Under the pieces are notes generated by a model that did no database searches, was not told the DNA's origin, and saw only the letters and a program-made list of their open reading frames with translations. Positions 35,658-43,132 of a stretch of DNA of 64,000 bases are shown here, piece after piece (within the stretch, counting starts at the first letter, position 1; every line of letters starts with the position of its first letter). The translations under genes and the position numbers were made by a program. Source of the stretch: Natronoarchaeum philippinense (lineage in GTDB: Archaea > Halobacteriota > Halobacteria > Halobacteriales > Natronoarchaeaceae); the NCBI RefSeq assembly GCF_900215575.1, contig NZ_OBEJ01000001.1, positions 1-64,000 on the forward strand. Reading direction: 5' to 3'.

Positions 35658-36512
35658 ATGAGCGAATCCTCCGACGAGCGCGCCGGCGACGATCGCCCGG
35701 AATCGGAGTCCACAGCGGCGTCTCCGGACGAGTCAGTCGACCGCTCGGTCGAGGAGCTGCGCGCTGAAGTCGAGGACAAGTACGACTTCGACAACTTCGG
35801 TCCCGCGGACATGGCCGAGATGTCGGCCGACGAGTGGGACGTTGCGTTCGACCACGATAGCTGGATCACCGGCGAGGAGCTGCTCGACAAGATCGAGCAA
35901 GATCTGAAGCGCCGCATCGCCGAGCGAGATGTCTTCGCGGTCGTCGAGCGCGTCCGGCACGGCGACGACGAGCTGTTGATCGCGTACTCGGATTCGGACT
36001 ACGCGCTGATCTACCCGGACGGCACCGTCGAGGGTGCCGGGACGGTGCTTCGTGACGTGCAACCGACCGTGGCGCTGTGCTCGATGGACGAGTACGAACC
36101 CGACCCAGCGCCGGAAGCCGATTTCCTACTGCCGTCCCCGGACGACATCCCCGAGCAGAGCAACGAGCGGGGCAACCTGATGCTCCAGATCATCGCGGCC
36201 GCCCAACTGCTCGCTGGCGTCGGATTGATCGGCGTTTCGCTGTACTACGCCGCTTTCGGCGGTGCCCAGCCGGGGACCTCGATGGTCACGGGCGTCGCCG
36301 GGCTCGGCTTCATCGGAATTGCCGTCTTCTTGTTCATGACGGTCGCTAACGCCCGGCTGTCCGACCGGTTCCGAACAGAGGAGTTCCGCGAGCGACTCCG
36401 TTCGATCGGGCTGGAGGACGGCGAACGCCCCGAGTTCCTCCCCGTCGACGCGACGGACGACGGCGACCTCGTGTTCGCGCCCGTCGAGCGCGACGACGAG
36501 GCCGCTGAATAG
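35658..36512 (+). CDS. Acidic protein with two C-terminal membrane helices, in the bc-type complex locus
   Basis: This 284-residue protein has an acidic soluble N-terminal part (about 1-170), in which residues about 95-135 form strands (DELLIAYSDSDYALIYPDG), and two C-terminal membrane spans (about 180-200 and 208-230). A soluble tail of about 50 residues follows. It is not a known redox protein: there is no Cys, haem or copper motif. It directly precedes the halocyanin gene (59-base gap), so it is likely an assembly or accessory factor of the bc-type complex. The ATG at 35658 follows a GC-rich leader; longer in-frame starts are Arg/His-rich and rejected. Confidence 0.82.
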   Translation: MSESSDERAGDDRPESESTAASPDESVDRSVEELRAEVEDKYDFDNFGPADMAEMSADEWDVAFDHDSWITGEELLDKIEQDLKRRIAERDVFAVVERVRHGDDELLIAYSDSDYALIYPDGTVEGAGTVLRDVQPTVALCSMDEYEPDPAPEADFLLPSPDDIPEQSNERGNLMLQIIAAAQLLAGVGLIGVSLYYAAFGGAQPGTSMVTGVAGLGFIGIAVFLFMTVANARLSDRFRTEEFRERLRSIGLEDGERPEFLPVDATDDGDLVFAPVERDDEAAE

Positions 36513-36571
36513 CCAGTTCCCGACCACGTCATCGGTGGGTTTAAGCAAACTCACTCCTGATCTTGTCCTGT

Positions 36572-37234
36572 ATGAACAGGCGGGACTTTATGAAGACGGC
36601 CAGCGGCGTTTCCGCCGCCGCAGCGGCCGCAGGGGCCGCGGGTTCGTCCGCCGCGGCTCAGGACGCGCCAGCCCTCCAGCAAGAGGGCAACGGATCCGGC
36701 GGCAACGCCTCCGGTAACGCGTCCGGCGGCGGCAACCAGTCCGGCAATCAGTCGGGTGGCGGCGGCACGACCCACGAGGTTATCGTGGGTCCCGGTGGAG
36801 ATCTCGTGTTCGATCCGGCCGAGGTCACGATCGCGCCGGGCGACACCGTCGTCTGGACCTGGGACTCCGACAACCACAACATCGCCCCGACGAGCGTTCC
36901 GGGTGAAGCGGAGTGGGAGGGTTACCCCGAGATTTCCGGCCCTGGTACGGAGTACAGTCACACGTTCGAGACCACCGGCACGTACGAGTACGTCTGCCAG
37001 CCCCACGCGGCCTCCGGCATGGAGGGGTCGGTCGTCGTTCAGGAGGGCGGCGGTGGCGGCGGGGGCGGTGGCGCGGCCGCCGAATTCGATCCGCACAACC
37101 TCGGCGTCCCAATTCAGAAACACTACATCGGTGCGGCCACCTTCCTCGCCATCTTCGCCACGTTCGGCTTTACGTTCTACCTGCTGAAGTACGGCGAGTC
37201 GGCCAACACCAGCTACCCCAACAAGAAGAGCTAA
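36572..37234 (+). CDS. Membrane-anchored halocyanin (blue copper protein) of the bc complex operon
   Basis: This 220-residue type 1 copper protein has a twin-arginine signal (NRRDFMKTASG), a Gly/Ser/Asn-rich linker (about 35-65), a cupredoxin domain (about 68-160) and a C-terminal membrane helix (about 188-208). Copper ligands are the His in DSDNHNIAP and the Cys-His-Met set in YVCQPHAASGMEG. It should carry electrons on the outer face from the Rieske/cytochrome b complex to a copper oxidase, taking the place of cytochrome c. The ATG at 36572 is preferred over TTG at 36563. A paralogue is encoded at 42434. Confidence 0.93.
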   Translation: MNRRDFMKTASGVSAAAAAAGAAGSSAAAQDAPALQQEGNGSGGNASGNASGGGNQSGNQSGGGGTTHEVIVGPGGDLVFDPAEVTIAPGDTVVWTWDSDNHNIAPTSVPGEAEWEGYPEISGPGTEYSHTFETTGTYEYVCQPHAASGMEGSVVVQEGGGGGGGGGAAAEFDPHNLGVPIQKHYIGAATFLAIFATFGFTFYLLKYGESANTSYPNKKS

Positions 37235-37237
37235 TCC

Positions 37238-37633
37238 ATGTCATCCACTGGAAGCACCTACGGCGACATTCACCGCTACGAGCCGCCCCGTGAGAGCACG
37301 GCGGCGGCCATCGCCATCGTCCTGCTGACGATTATCGAGATTGTCTTCGTCGGGCTGTTCGCGTACGGTCTCGCACGGGGCTGGGCGGCCGGCCCGGCAG
37401 GCGAGCCCGCGAACATGTTCCTCGGGACGATTCTGGGACTCATCTTCATCGACCTTGCGTTCATCCTCGCGCTGTACCGCAAGGAGTTCCTCCCGGACGT
37501 CATGATCGTCAAGAAGCGGCGTCGCAAGTGGGAGGACCTCTACATCCGTGAGGAGGACGCCGACGGCGAGGAACTCGGCGGCAACGCGGTCGAGCAGCTC
37601 AAACGAGCAGTGTACCCATACTACAAGAGATAA
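37238..37633 (+). CDS. Two-helix membrane protein of the bc-type complex operon
   Basis: This 131-residue protein has membrane spans at about 24-46 and 60-80 followed by a charged cytoplasmic tail (KKRRRKWEDLYIREED). It lies 3 bases after the halocyanin gene and 1 base before the Rieske gene, so it must be co-transcribed and is probably a small subunit or assembly factor. No cofactor ligands are visible and the family has no functional name. Confidence 0.85.
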   Translation: MSSTGSTYGDIHRYEPPRESTAAAIAIVLLTIIEIVFVGLFAYGLARGWAAGPAGEPANMFLGTILGLIFIDLAFILALYRKEFLPDVMIVKKRRRKWEDLYIREEDADGEELGGNAVEQLKRAVYPYYKR

Positions 37634-37634
37634 T

Positions 37635-38498
37635 ATGACAGACAGTGACAAATATCCGGTCGAATCGGATCGTCGGCGTTTCGTCAAGGGCGTCGTCGGC
37701 AGCGCCGCGCTGTCGGGCGTCGGCATCACTTCCGCGGTGACCGCCGACAGCCTGACGACGCCGCCGGGCGCCGGTGGGGGCCCAACGCAGTACATGGGCA
37801 TCGAGCGCGTCGGCGGCCCGGCGCCGCGCGGGATGCCACAGATCCCCATCGAAATCGACGACGACGGCGCCCTTCGTGGCGTCTGGCCCGAGGTCGAGAC
37901 GGAGACGACCGCGACCGGCCAAGAGATTCAGGTTGCCGAGACCGAAATCGCCGGCACGACCTACTCGACGACGTGGTACCAGTACTGTGGTTCCCAGACG
38001 AGTCCGGCGGTCGAACCGGACTCGGATCGGGACAACTACTTCCGGTACTCCAGTGCGTCGAACTACGACTGGCAGGGCGAATTCTCGGGTGGCGACAAGG
38101 TCATGGTCAGCCACTTCGACGACTACGAGCAGTTCGGCACCGGCGTCGGTGATGCCGGGCTCGGCAAGCCAGCACAGGCGACGTGGCGTTCCCAAGACCT
38201 CGAACCCCGCGACACTCTCGGCGTCCAGATCATCCGGAGCACGGCGATCGAGGAGGCTGCACAGGACGACGAGTGGCTCTCGGAGACGACCGCAGAGGGC
38301 TTTATCGCCTACTTCAACTCCTGTACGCACTACTGCTGTGTCCCCGGCTTCCAGATGCACGCCGGCTCTGCGGGGTACGGCGCCGAGAACCTGAGCTACT
38401 GTAACTGCCACCAGTCGGTGTACGATCCGTTCACGGTGCTCCAACAGCAGTTCGTCGCGCTACCGCGTCCGTCTGACACCGTCGGAGGGCAGGGATAA
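37635..38498 (+). CDS. Rieske [2Fe-2S] protein of a cytochrome bc-type complex
   Basis: This 287-residue protein has a twin-arginine signal/anchor (SDRRRFVKGVVG) and a C-terminal Rieske domain. The cluster motifs are CTHYCC and CNCHQS (near residues 232-237 and 254-259), giving two Cys and two His. It differs slightly from the usual CTHLGC and CPCHGS, mainly a second Cys instead of Gly and Asn instead of Pro. The domain contains a long insertion between the anchor and the cluster. It takes one electron from quinol and passes it to halocyanin. One base separates it from the upstream gene and two from cytochrome b. Confidence 0.94.
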   Translation: MTDSDKYPVESDRRRFVKGVVGSAALSGVGITSAVTADSLTTPPGAGGGPTQYMGIERVGGPAPRGMPQIPIEIDDDGALRGVWPEVETETTATGQEIQVAETEIAGTTYSTTWYQYCGSQTSPAVEPDSDRDNYFRYSSASNYDWQGEFSGGDKVMVSHFDDYEQFGTGVGDAGLGKPAQATWRSQDLEPRDTLGVQIIRSTAIEEAAQDDEWLSETTAEGFIAYFNSCTHYCCVPGFQMHAGSAGYGAENLSYCNCHQSVYDPFTVLQQQFVALPRPSDTVGGQG

Positions 38499-38500
38499 CA

Positions 38501-39307
38501 ATGAGTCTCGAAAAGAAAGACGACTTCGACCACGACGAGTGGCTCGACACGAAGGACCTCTCGACGGTCGAGAAGTCGTATCTCGTCGTGCTGATGTGGC
38601 TCGACAAGCGGCTTCGAATCGTCGACTACCTCGAACTGCTGGAGGACATGTACTACAAGATCAACCTCCAGATGCCAAAGAGCCACACCGAACAGTACGA
38701 CCTCGACAACAAGTTCTGGTACTGGTACCCGCTGTACTCGCTCGGGTCGCTATCTATCGTCGCGTACGTCGTGCTTGCGATAACGGGCGCGTTGCTCGGC
38801 TTCTACTACGCGCCGGGGACGATCACGGCAGAGGGTGCCGACTACGCGCTGGCCTACGACCAGATGCTGTTCATCTTGGCGGAGCTCAACTTCGGGTACA
38901 TGATCCGGAGCATCCACCGCTGGGCGGCGCAGTTCATGATCGCCGCGGTGTTCCTCCACATGCTGCGCGTCTACTTCACGGGCGCGTACAAGGAACCCCG
39001 AGAGCTCAACTGGCTGCTCGGCGTCCTCCTGATCTTGCTGCTGTTGCTGTTTGGTTACAGCGGCTACCTCCTGCCGTGGAACCAGCTGGCGCTGTGGGCC
39101 GGTACTATCGGCATCGAGATGGCCCGATCGGTCCCGCTGGTCGGTAGCTGGGCCGCACAGCTGATCTTCGGCGGCTTCGCGCTCGGACAGCCGACGCTGA
39201 TGCGAATGTACATCATCCACGTGTTCCTGATGCCGTTCGTCGTGACCGCGCTGATCGCGCTCCACGTCGGCATCGTGTGGATGCAAGGCATCGCCGAACC
39301 CCACTGA
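38501..39307 (+). CDS. Cytochrome b, N-terminal (b6-like) subunit
   Basis: This 268-residue protein has four core membrane helices and an N-terminal amphipathic extension. The two haem b groups are bound by paired histidines in IRSIHRWAAQF...FLHMLRV and RMYIIHVFLM...IALHVGIV. That matches cytochrome b6 of the b6f complex, in which the b subunit is split in two. The 70-residue soluble N-terminal extension (DEWLDTKDLS...) is characteristic of halophile versions. It lies 2 bases after Rieske. Confidence 0.95.
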   Translation: MSLEKKDDFDHDEWLDTKDLSTVEKSYLVVLMWLDKRLRIVDYLELLEDMYYKINLQMPKSHTEQYDLDNKFWYWYPLYSLGSLSIVAYVVLAITGALLGFYYAPGTITAEGADYALAYDQMLFILAELNFGYMIRSIHRWAAQFMIAAVFLHMLRVYFTGAYKEPRELNWLLGVLLILLLLLFGYSGYLLPWNQLALWAGTIGIEMARSVPLVGSWAAQLIFGGFALGQPTLMRMYIIHVFLMPFVVTALIALHVGIVWMQGIAEPH

Positions 39308-39311
39308 TACC

Positions 39312-40085
39312 ATGACCGACGACAACGAACCCCGAACTGACGGTAGCGGCACAGGAATCGTCCCGCCGGACGACGAGACGCCAACGTGGCGCGAGCGCAA
39401 AGAGCGAACGCTCGGGCTCTCGCAACTGACCTACGAGTACTTCGAGCGGGCTCGCCGGGAGGACCAAGACCTCAGACAGGAGTCCGACTACGTCGAGCGC
39501 GACGTGCTCGGATTCCCCGCTTGGCCCCACGAGACGATCCGCAACCTTGCGATTGTCAGTTTCTTCGTCGGGATAATGATCTTCCTCGCGGCGACGCTCC
39601 CGCCCCACCTCGGCGGCGCCGCAGACCCCAGCTCGACGCCCTCGGTCATCCAGCCCGACTGGTATCTGTACTTCTCGTTCGGCCTGCTCAAAACCAATCC
39701 GCTCAACCCCGAGCTTGCGATTCTGGGCGGACAGAAGCTGATGTCCGACAGCGTCTTCGGCGTCGCCATCCACGCCCCGATCATCGGCCTGATCGCGTTC
39801 GTGCCGTTCCTCAACAAGGGTAGCGCACGCCGCCCCGTCGAGGAGCCGTTCTGGGCTGCGCTCGGCATGACCGGTGTCATCCTCTCGTTCACCCTGACGC
39901 TACTGGCGCAGTACAACCTGTTCGCCAGCCAGATGCCGCTCGTCACGACGGGGATGTTCTTCGACCTCTCGTTCATTCTCCCCGCCGTGGCCGGCATCAT
40001 CACCTACGCCGTCCTCAAGGCGATGCAAGAAGGGTACATGTACAACCTGAACCGACGCTACTACCGGCTGCGACCGCCGCGGTAG
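39312..40085 (+). CDS. Cytochrome b, C-terminal (subunit IV-like) subunit
   Basis: This 257-residue protein corresponds to subunit IV of b6f or the C-terminal half of mitochondrial cytochrome b. It has three to five spans and the quinol-site loop IQPDWYLYFSFGLLK (about 113-127), the equivalent of PEWY with Asp in place of Glu. It has no haem-ligating His pairs. An N-terminal soluble extension of about 75 acidic residues is present. It follows the b6-like gene by 4 bases. Confidence 0.95.
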   Translation: MTDDNEPRTDGSGTGIVPPDDETPTWRERKERTLGLSQLTYEYFERARREDQDLRQESDYVERDVLGFPAWPHETIRNLAIVSFFVGIMIFLAATLPPHLGGAADPSSTPSVIQPDWYLYFSFGLLKTNPLNPELAILGGQKLMSDSVFGVAIHAPIIGLIAFVPFLNKGSARRPVEEPFWAALGMTGVILSFTLTLLAQYNLFASQMPLVTTGMFFDLSFILPAVAGIITYAVLKAMQEGYMYNLNRRYYRLRPPR

Positions 40086-40092
40086 CTCCCTG

Positions 40093-40407
40093 ATGTCCCG
40101 TTCCGACGACGACACTCGGACCGTCTCGCTTCGCCGGGACGTTCCCGTTCCGATGGCCGTTTACAAGGTCGTGATGGTGTTTTCGATGCTGATAGCGATC
40201 GTGCTGGTGGTCGGTGGGTTCAGCCTCGTCGACAGCGCCACCGATCGCGGCACGGCCGACCCCGACGATGTCGACCCGGTGCTTGCGCTCGCTGGCGTGG
40301 GGCTGGTCGCGACTGGCGCGGTTGTCTACGTGTTCTCGACGCGCTTCAGGGCTGAAGAAATGGAAAACGCTAAAGACGCCGACGACGAACCTTCAGATAA
40401 TGGCTGA
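40093..40407 (+). CDS. Two-helix membrane protein, bc-type complex operon
   Basis: This 104-residue protein has spans at about 25-45 and 61-80, a basic N-terminal tail and an acidic C-terminal tail. It starts 7 bases after cytochrome b subunit IV and its end overlaps the next gene by 8 bases. No cofactor ligand was seen; probably a small accessory subunit. Confidence 0.82.
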   Translation: MSRSDDDTRTVSLRRDVPVPMAVYKVVMVFSMLIAIVLVVGGFSLVDSATDRGTADPDDVDPVLALAGVGLVATGAVVYVFSTRFRAEEMENAKDADDEPSDNG

Positions 40408-40669
40408 CGAATTTGCCAAGGGATTCACGATCTTCAGCGCAGCGGGGATGCTCTGGATGATCCTCGCCGCCTGGTATCGCACGCCGGAGTTCGATGGCCC
40501 GCAGCTCACGGCGCCCGTACCGGAGAATCCGGGGACCTACGACGCGATCGGCATCATCATCATGGACGCCATGGTCGCACTGATGATTCTCGGTCCGATC
40601 ACGTTCTGGTTCCTGATTCCTGCCTACCAGCAGGCCAAGACCGCCTACGCCGACCGCAACGCCGAGTAG
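40400..40669 (+). CDS. Two-helix membrane protein, last gene of the bc-type complex operon
   Basis: This 89-residue protein starts in the last codons of the previous gene (8-base overlap), which argues for translational coupling. Spans are at about 8-26 and 48-72. It ends with a short charged tail (QQAKTAYADRNAE). No named family. Confidence 0.8.
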   Translation: MADEFAKGFTIFSAAGMLWMILAAWYRTPEFDGPQLTAPVPENPGTYDAIGIIIMDAMVALMILGPITFWFLIPAYQQAKTAYADRNAE

Positions 40670-41054
40670 CTCGGTTCCGCTGTTCTTCTCGCCTCTCCGT
40701 TCTTTGCGTTCAGAGTGACGCTTTTCGGTCCCGACTCGTTCGGTGATCTGGCCTCCCTCCTTCCCCGGCAAATCGCCTTGGCGGTTCCGACCTACGTGCC
40801 CGCCAATCAGCCCTGAGTCCGCGACACGACTGTGCTTGCTGAAACACGCACATCACTCGTGTTTGCGTCTGGCTGACTCGCGCGCGGTTGTGCGCCACAG
40901 CCCCCACAACGTGTACACTGGATTCCGCCAGCGCGGCATCAACAGCCCTGCCGATGCACTCAGCTTTGCGGCGACAACCCGCTTAGCGGTTCAGAAGAAA
41001 AACGAACGGCCGCGTACCAGCTTCAAAAACGAGGAGTCCGAACCTCCGAACCGG
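40670..41054. other. 385-base gap after the bc-type complex operon
   Basis: No convincing gene was found. One plus-strand frame (40743-41126) is rich in Pro, Arg, Cys and His and overlaps the convergent gene at its end, so it was rejected. A small perfect 7-base stem (40842-40848 with 40858-40864) is present but no T run follows. Composition is less GC-rich and less codon-structured than the neighbours. An RNA of unknown type cannot be excluded. Confidence 0.45.
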
Positions 41055-41495
41055 TTAGACGATGCTCGACCAGAATGCCGTCTGCTCGATCAGCACGAAG
41101 ACGCTCTGGAACAGTGCGTAGGCTAGCACCAGCGTCCACGCCGCCAGCGCACCCTTGGGACGCTGTAGGGGATCTTCTCTGCGCGCCTCGACTTTGCGTG
41201 CCTCGAACTCGAAGAAGTCCGTCACGAACACACCCAGCGCGAGGACGCTCAGGATCGTCCCGGCGTGGAGCGTGATCGTCGTGAAGTAGAACGCGCCCAG
41301 TACGAGCAACACGTTCGACACGTCGTGGGGCAGGTAACGGTCGAGCGCCTCGGCGCCGCCGTCCTGATACTGATCGACGTAGTGTCGCTGCGCTAGGAAG
41401 CGCGTCACCGCGTTGACGAGCACCAGCACGAGGAACACGTACTCGACGTACGGCAACAGCAGATCCAGCGGGCCGAACATCGTATCCGGATTCAT
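41055..41495 (-). CDS. Four-helix membrane protein of the respiratory island
   Basis: This 146-residue protein has about four spans (9-28, 55-75, 78-96 and 118-138). Loop residues include a His/Tyr pair (RHYVDQYQDGG). No known redox motif was found and no family name can be given. It is one of the recurring membrane proteins near the bc complex and the oxidase genes. Confidence 0.75.
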   Translation of the reverse strand: MNPDTMFGPLDLLLPYVEYVFLVLVLVNAVTRFLAQRHYVDQYQDGGAEALDRYLPHDVSNVLLVLGAFYFTTITLHAGTILSVLALGVFVTDFFEFEARKVEARREDPLQRPKGALAAWTLVLAYALFQSVFVLIEQTAFWSSIV

Positions 41496-41575
41496 ACTCG
41501 ACAGTCTGTGGTTAGCACATTAGTGTTTTTCCAATTGCTCCCCCGATCGGCCGGTCAGGTCGCCCCCGAGCGCGC

Positions 41576-42328
41576 TTAGGGCCAGTGGGATCGACTGTGT
41601 GGGCCGACCAACACCGAGAGGCTGCCGTCGACGGTCACCGATACCGGCGTCTTCGGCGAGACGGCGCGCACGCGCCGGTCGTCGACGAGCAATTCGACCG
41701 GCCCCTCGTCGCGCTCGACAGTCAGCTCGACGCCGTCGGCGGGATCGACGACCCAGTGGTCGTGGGCCGTGGCGAACGGGGCGACGGGCACCGCGGCGAG
41801 GCCGGTTCCGGGTGCGAGCACCGGGCCGCCCGCCGACGCCGCGTAGCCTGCCGATCCCGCGGGCGTCGCCAGCGTCACGCCGTCCGCCCGGAAGCGCGCG
41901 ATTCGATCGTCGCCGGACCGGATCGCGTATTCGGATATTTTGGCCGGCTCGCTCGTCACCAGCATCACGTCGAGGACGGCGCGGCGCACGCGCTCGCCGT
42001 CGACGGCGACTGCCAATACCGTGCGCTCGCGGGGCGCGTAGTCGCCGTCGATGGCAGCCTCGATTGCGGCGTCGAGCGCGCTCGCCGGAATCGAGTGTAC
42101 GCCGCGTCCGGCATCGACCGGCAGGATCGGGGCGTCGACCGCCTCGCGGGCCAGTTTCAGCACCGCTGCTTCGCCACGCGCGACGATGGCGTCCAGCGAC
42201 CGCTCGGCCAACGTCGGCGCGTCCCCGACGACGGCGTCGGCGCCTGCGGCCTCGACGATCGCCGAAGCAGGCCGACCGGCACGTCCGTCGGCGTCGTCCG
42301 ACTCGTCGAGGATCCCGATCGCGTCCAT
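41576..42328 (-). CDS. NAD kinase-like protein with degenerate GGDG motif
   Basis: The 250-residue product has the C-terminal fold of NAD kinases: TLATPAGSAGYAASAGGPVLAPG (residues about 157-179) is the substrate-binding TPTGSTAYxxSAGGP motif and LVTSEPAKISEYAIR matches the preceding core. However, the N-terminal nucleotide-binding GGDGT motif, which holds the key Asp, is missing: the matching stretch is DAIVARGEAAVLKLAREA. The active-site Asp of the GGDG motif is therefore absent, so this may be a non-catalytic or altered homologue. The ATG at 42328 is used. It lies divergent from a halocyanin gene with 105 bases between. Confidence 0.8.
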   Translation of the reverse strand: MDAIGILDESDDADGRAGRPASAIVEAAGADAVVGDAPTLAERSLDAIVARGEAAVLKLAREAVDAPILPVDAGRGVHSIPASALDAAIEAAIDGDYAPRERTVLAVAVDGERVRRAVLDVMLVTSEPAKISEYAIRSGDDRIARFRADGVTLATPAGSAGYAASAGGPVLAPGTGLAAVPVAPFATAHDHWVVDPADGVELTVERDEGPVELLVDDRRVRAVSPKTPVSVTVDGSLSVLVGPHSRSHWP

Positions 42329-42433
42329 GCCCGCTGGGTATGGGGCGTGACACAAAAGACTGCGTGATTCGCGCGCGCGCTCTCGCCGGCGCGAACCAAA
42401 GTATTCAGTACCCGCCAGCGCCAAGCCCCGCGC

Positions 42434-43066
42434 ATGGCAACACACGACGGCAGCGACGACGTCTCCCGTCGCTCTTTCCTTCGGGCGGCGACGGGCTCGG
42501 CCGTAGCCGCCGGCGCCGCGAGTTCGGCGGCGAGCGCACAGGAGGGCGGCAATCAGTCGGGCGGCGGAAACCAGTCCGGTGGCGGCAATCAGTCGGGCGG
42601 TGGGAACCAATCCGGCGGTGGCACCGGTGGCGGCGGCAAGACGTGGGAGGTCGTCGTGGGGCCGGGCGGCGACCTCGTGTTCGACCCCGCCGAGCGCGTC
42701 ATCGCGCCCGGCGACACCGTCCACTGGACGTGGGACTCGGACAACCACAACATCGCGCCCGGAAGCACTCCCGAGGGCGCCGAGTGGGAGGGTCATCCCG
42801 AAATCGCAAATACGGGGACAGAGTACAGCCACACGTTCGAGACGACGGGGACGTTCGAGTACGTCTGCCAGCCCCACGCCAGCTCCGGCATGGAGGGATC
42901 GGTCGTCGTGCAGGAGGGCGGCCCCGAGACCAGTAGCGGTCCGACCGGACCGGTCGTTCCGAAGAACGCGCTCAGCCTCGCGGTCGGGACGATGGGCGCG
43001 ATGCTCTCGACGCTGGCGCTGGCGTACTTCTTCATCAAGTACGGCGGCTACGAAGACCAAGAGTAG
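42434..43066 (+). CDS. Membrane-anchored halocyanin near the terminal oxidase
   Basis: This 210-residue protein has a Tat signal (SRRSFLRAATG), an 18-base-repeat linker (four GGNQSG units), a cupredoxin domain (about 70-160) and a C-terminal membrane helix (about 180-200). Copper ligands are His in DSDNHNIAPG and Cys-His-Met in YVCQPHASSGMEG. The domain is nearly the same as in the protein at 36572, which sits in the bc operon. Its own place next to cox genes suggests that it supplies electrons to CuA of the oxidase. The start is the ATG at 42434, preceded by the divergent NAD-kinase-like gene. Confidence 0.93.
   Translation: MATHDGSDDVSRRSFLRAATGSAVAAGAASSAASAQEGGNQSGGGNQSGGGNQSGGGNQSGGGTGGGGKTWEVVVGPGGDLVFDPAERVIAPGDTVHWTWDSDNHNIAPGSTPEGAEWEGHPEIANTGTEYSHTFETTGTFEYVCQPHASSGMEGSVVVQEGGPETSSGPTGPVVPKNALSLAVGTMGAMLSTLALAYFFIKYGGYEDQE
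42545..42616 (+). repeat. 18-base tandem repeats (four units) in the halocyanin linker
   Basis: Four consecutive 18-base units encode Gly-Gly-Asn-Gln-Ser-Gly. The units differ at synonymous positions, so the array is old. The flexible linker would let the copper domain reach between complexes. The paralogue at 36572 has a less regular Gly/Asn/Ser linker. Confidence 0.85.
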
Positions 43067-43132
43067 TCCCGATCGACGCCGCTGACTCGATTCGAACCGG
43101 TCGGTCGCCGTTTTCGCGGTCGGGAATCCGAT

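Noticed and set aside
42545-42616. CRISPR-like array
   Set aside because: The 18-base repeats are contiguous, coding, and lack spacers; they encode a Gly/Asn/Gln/Ser linker.
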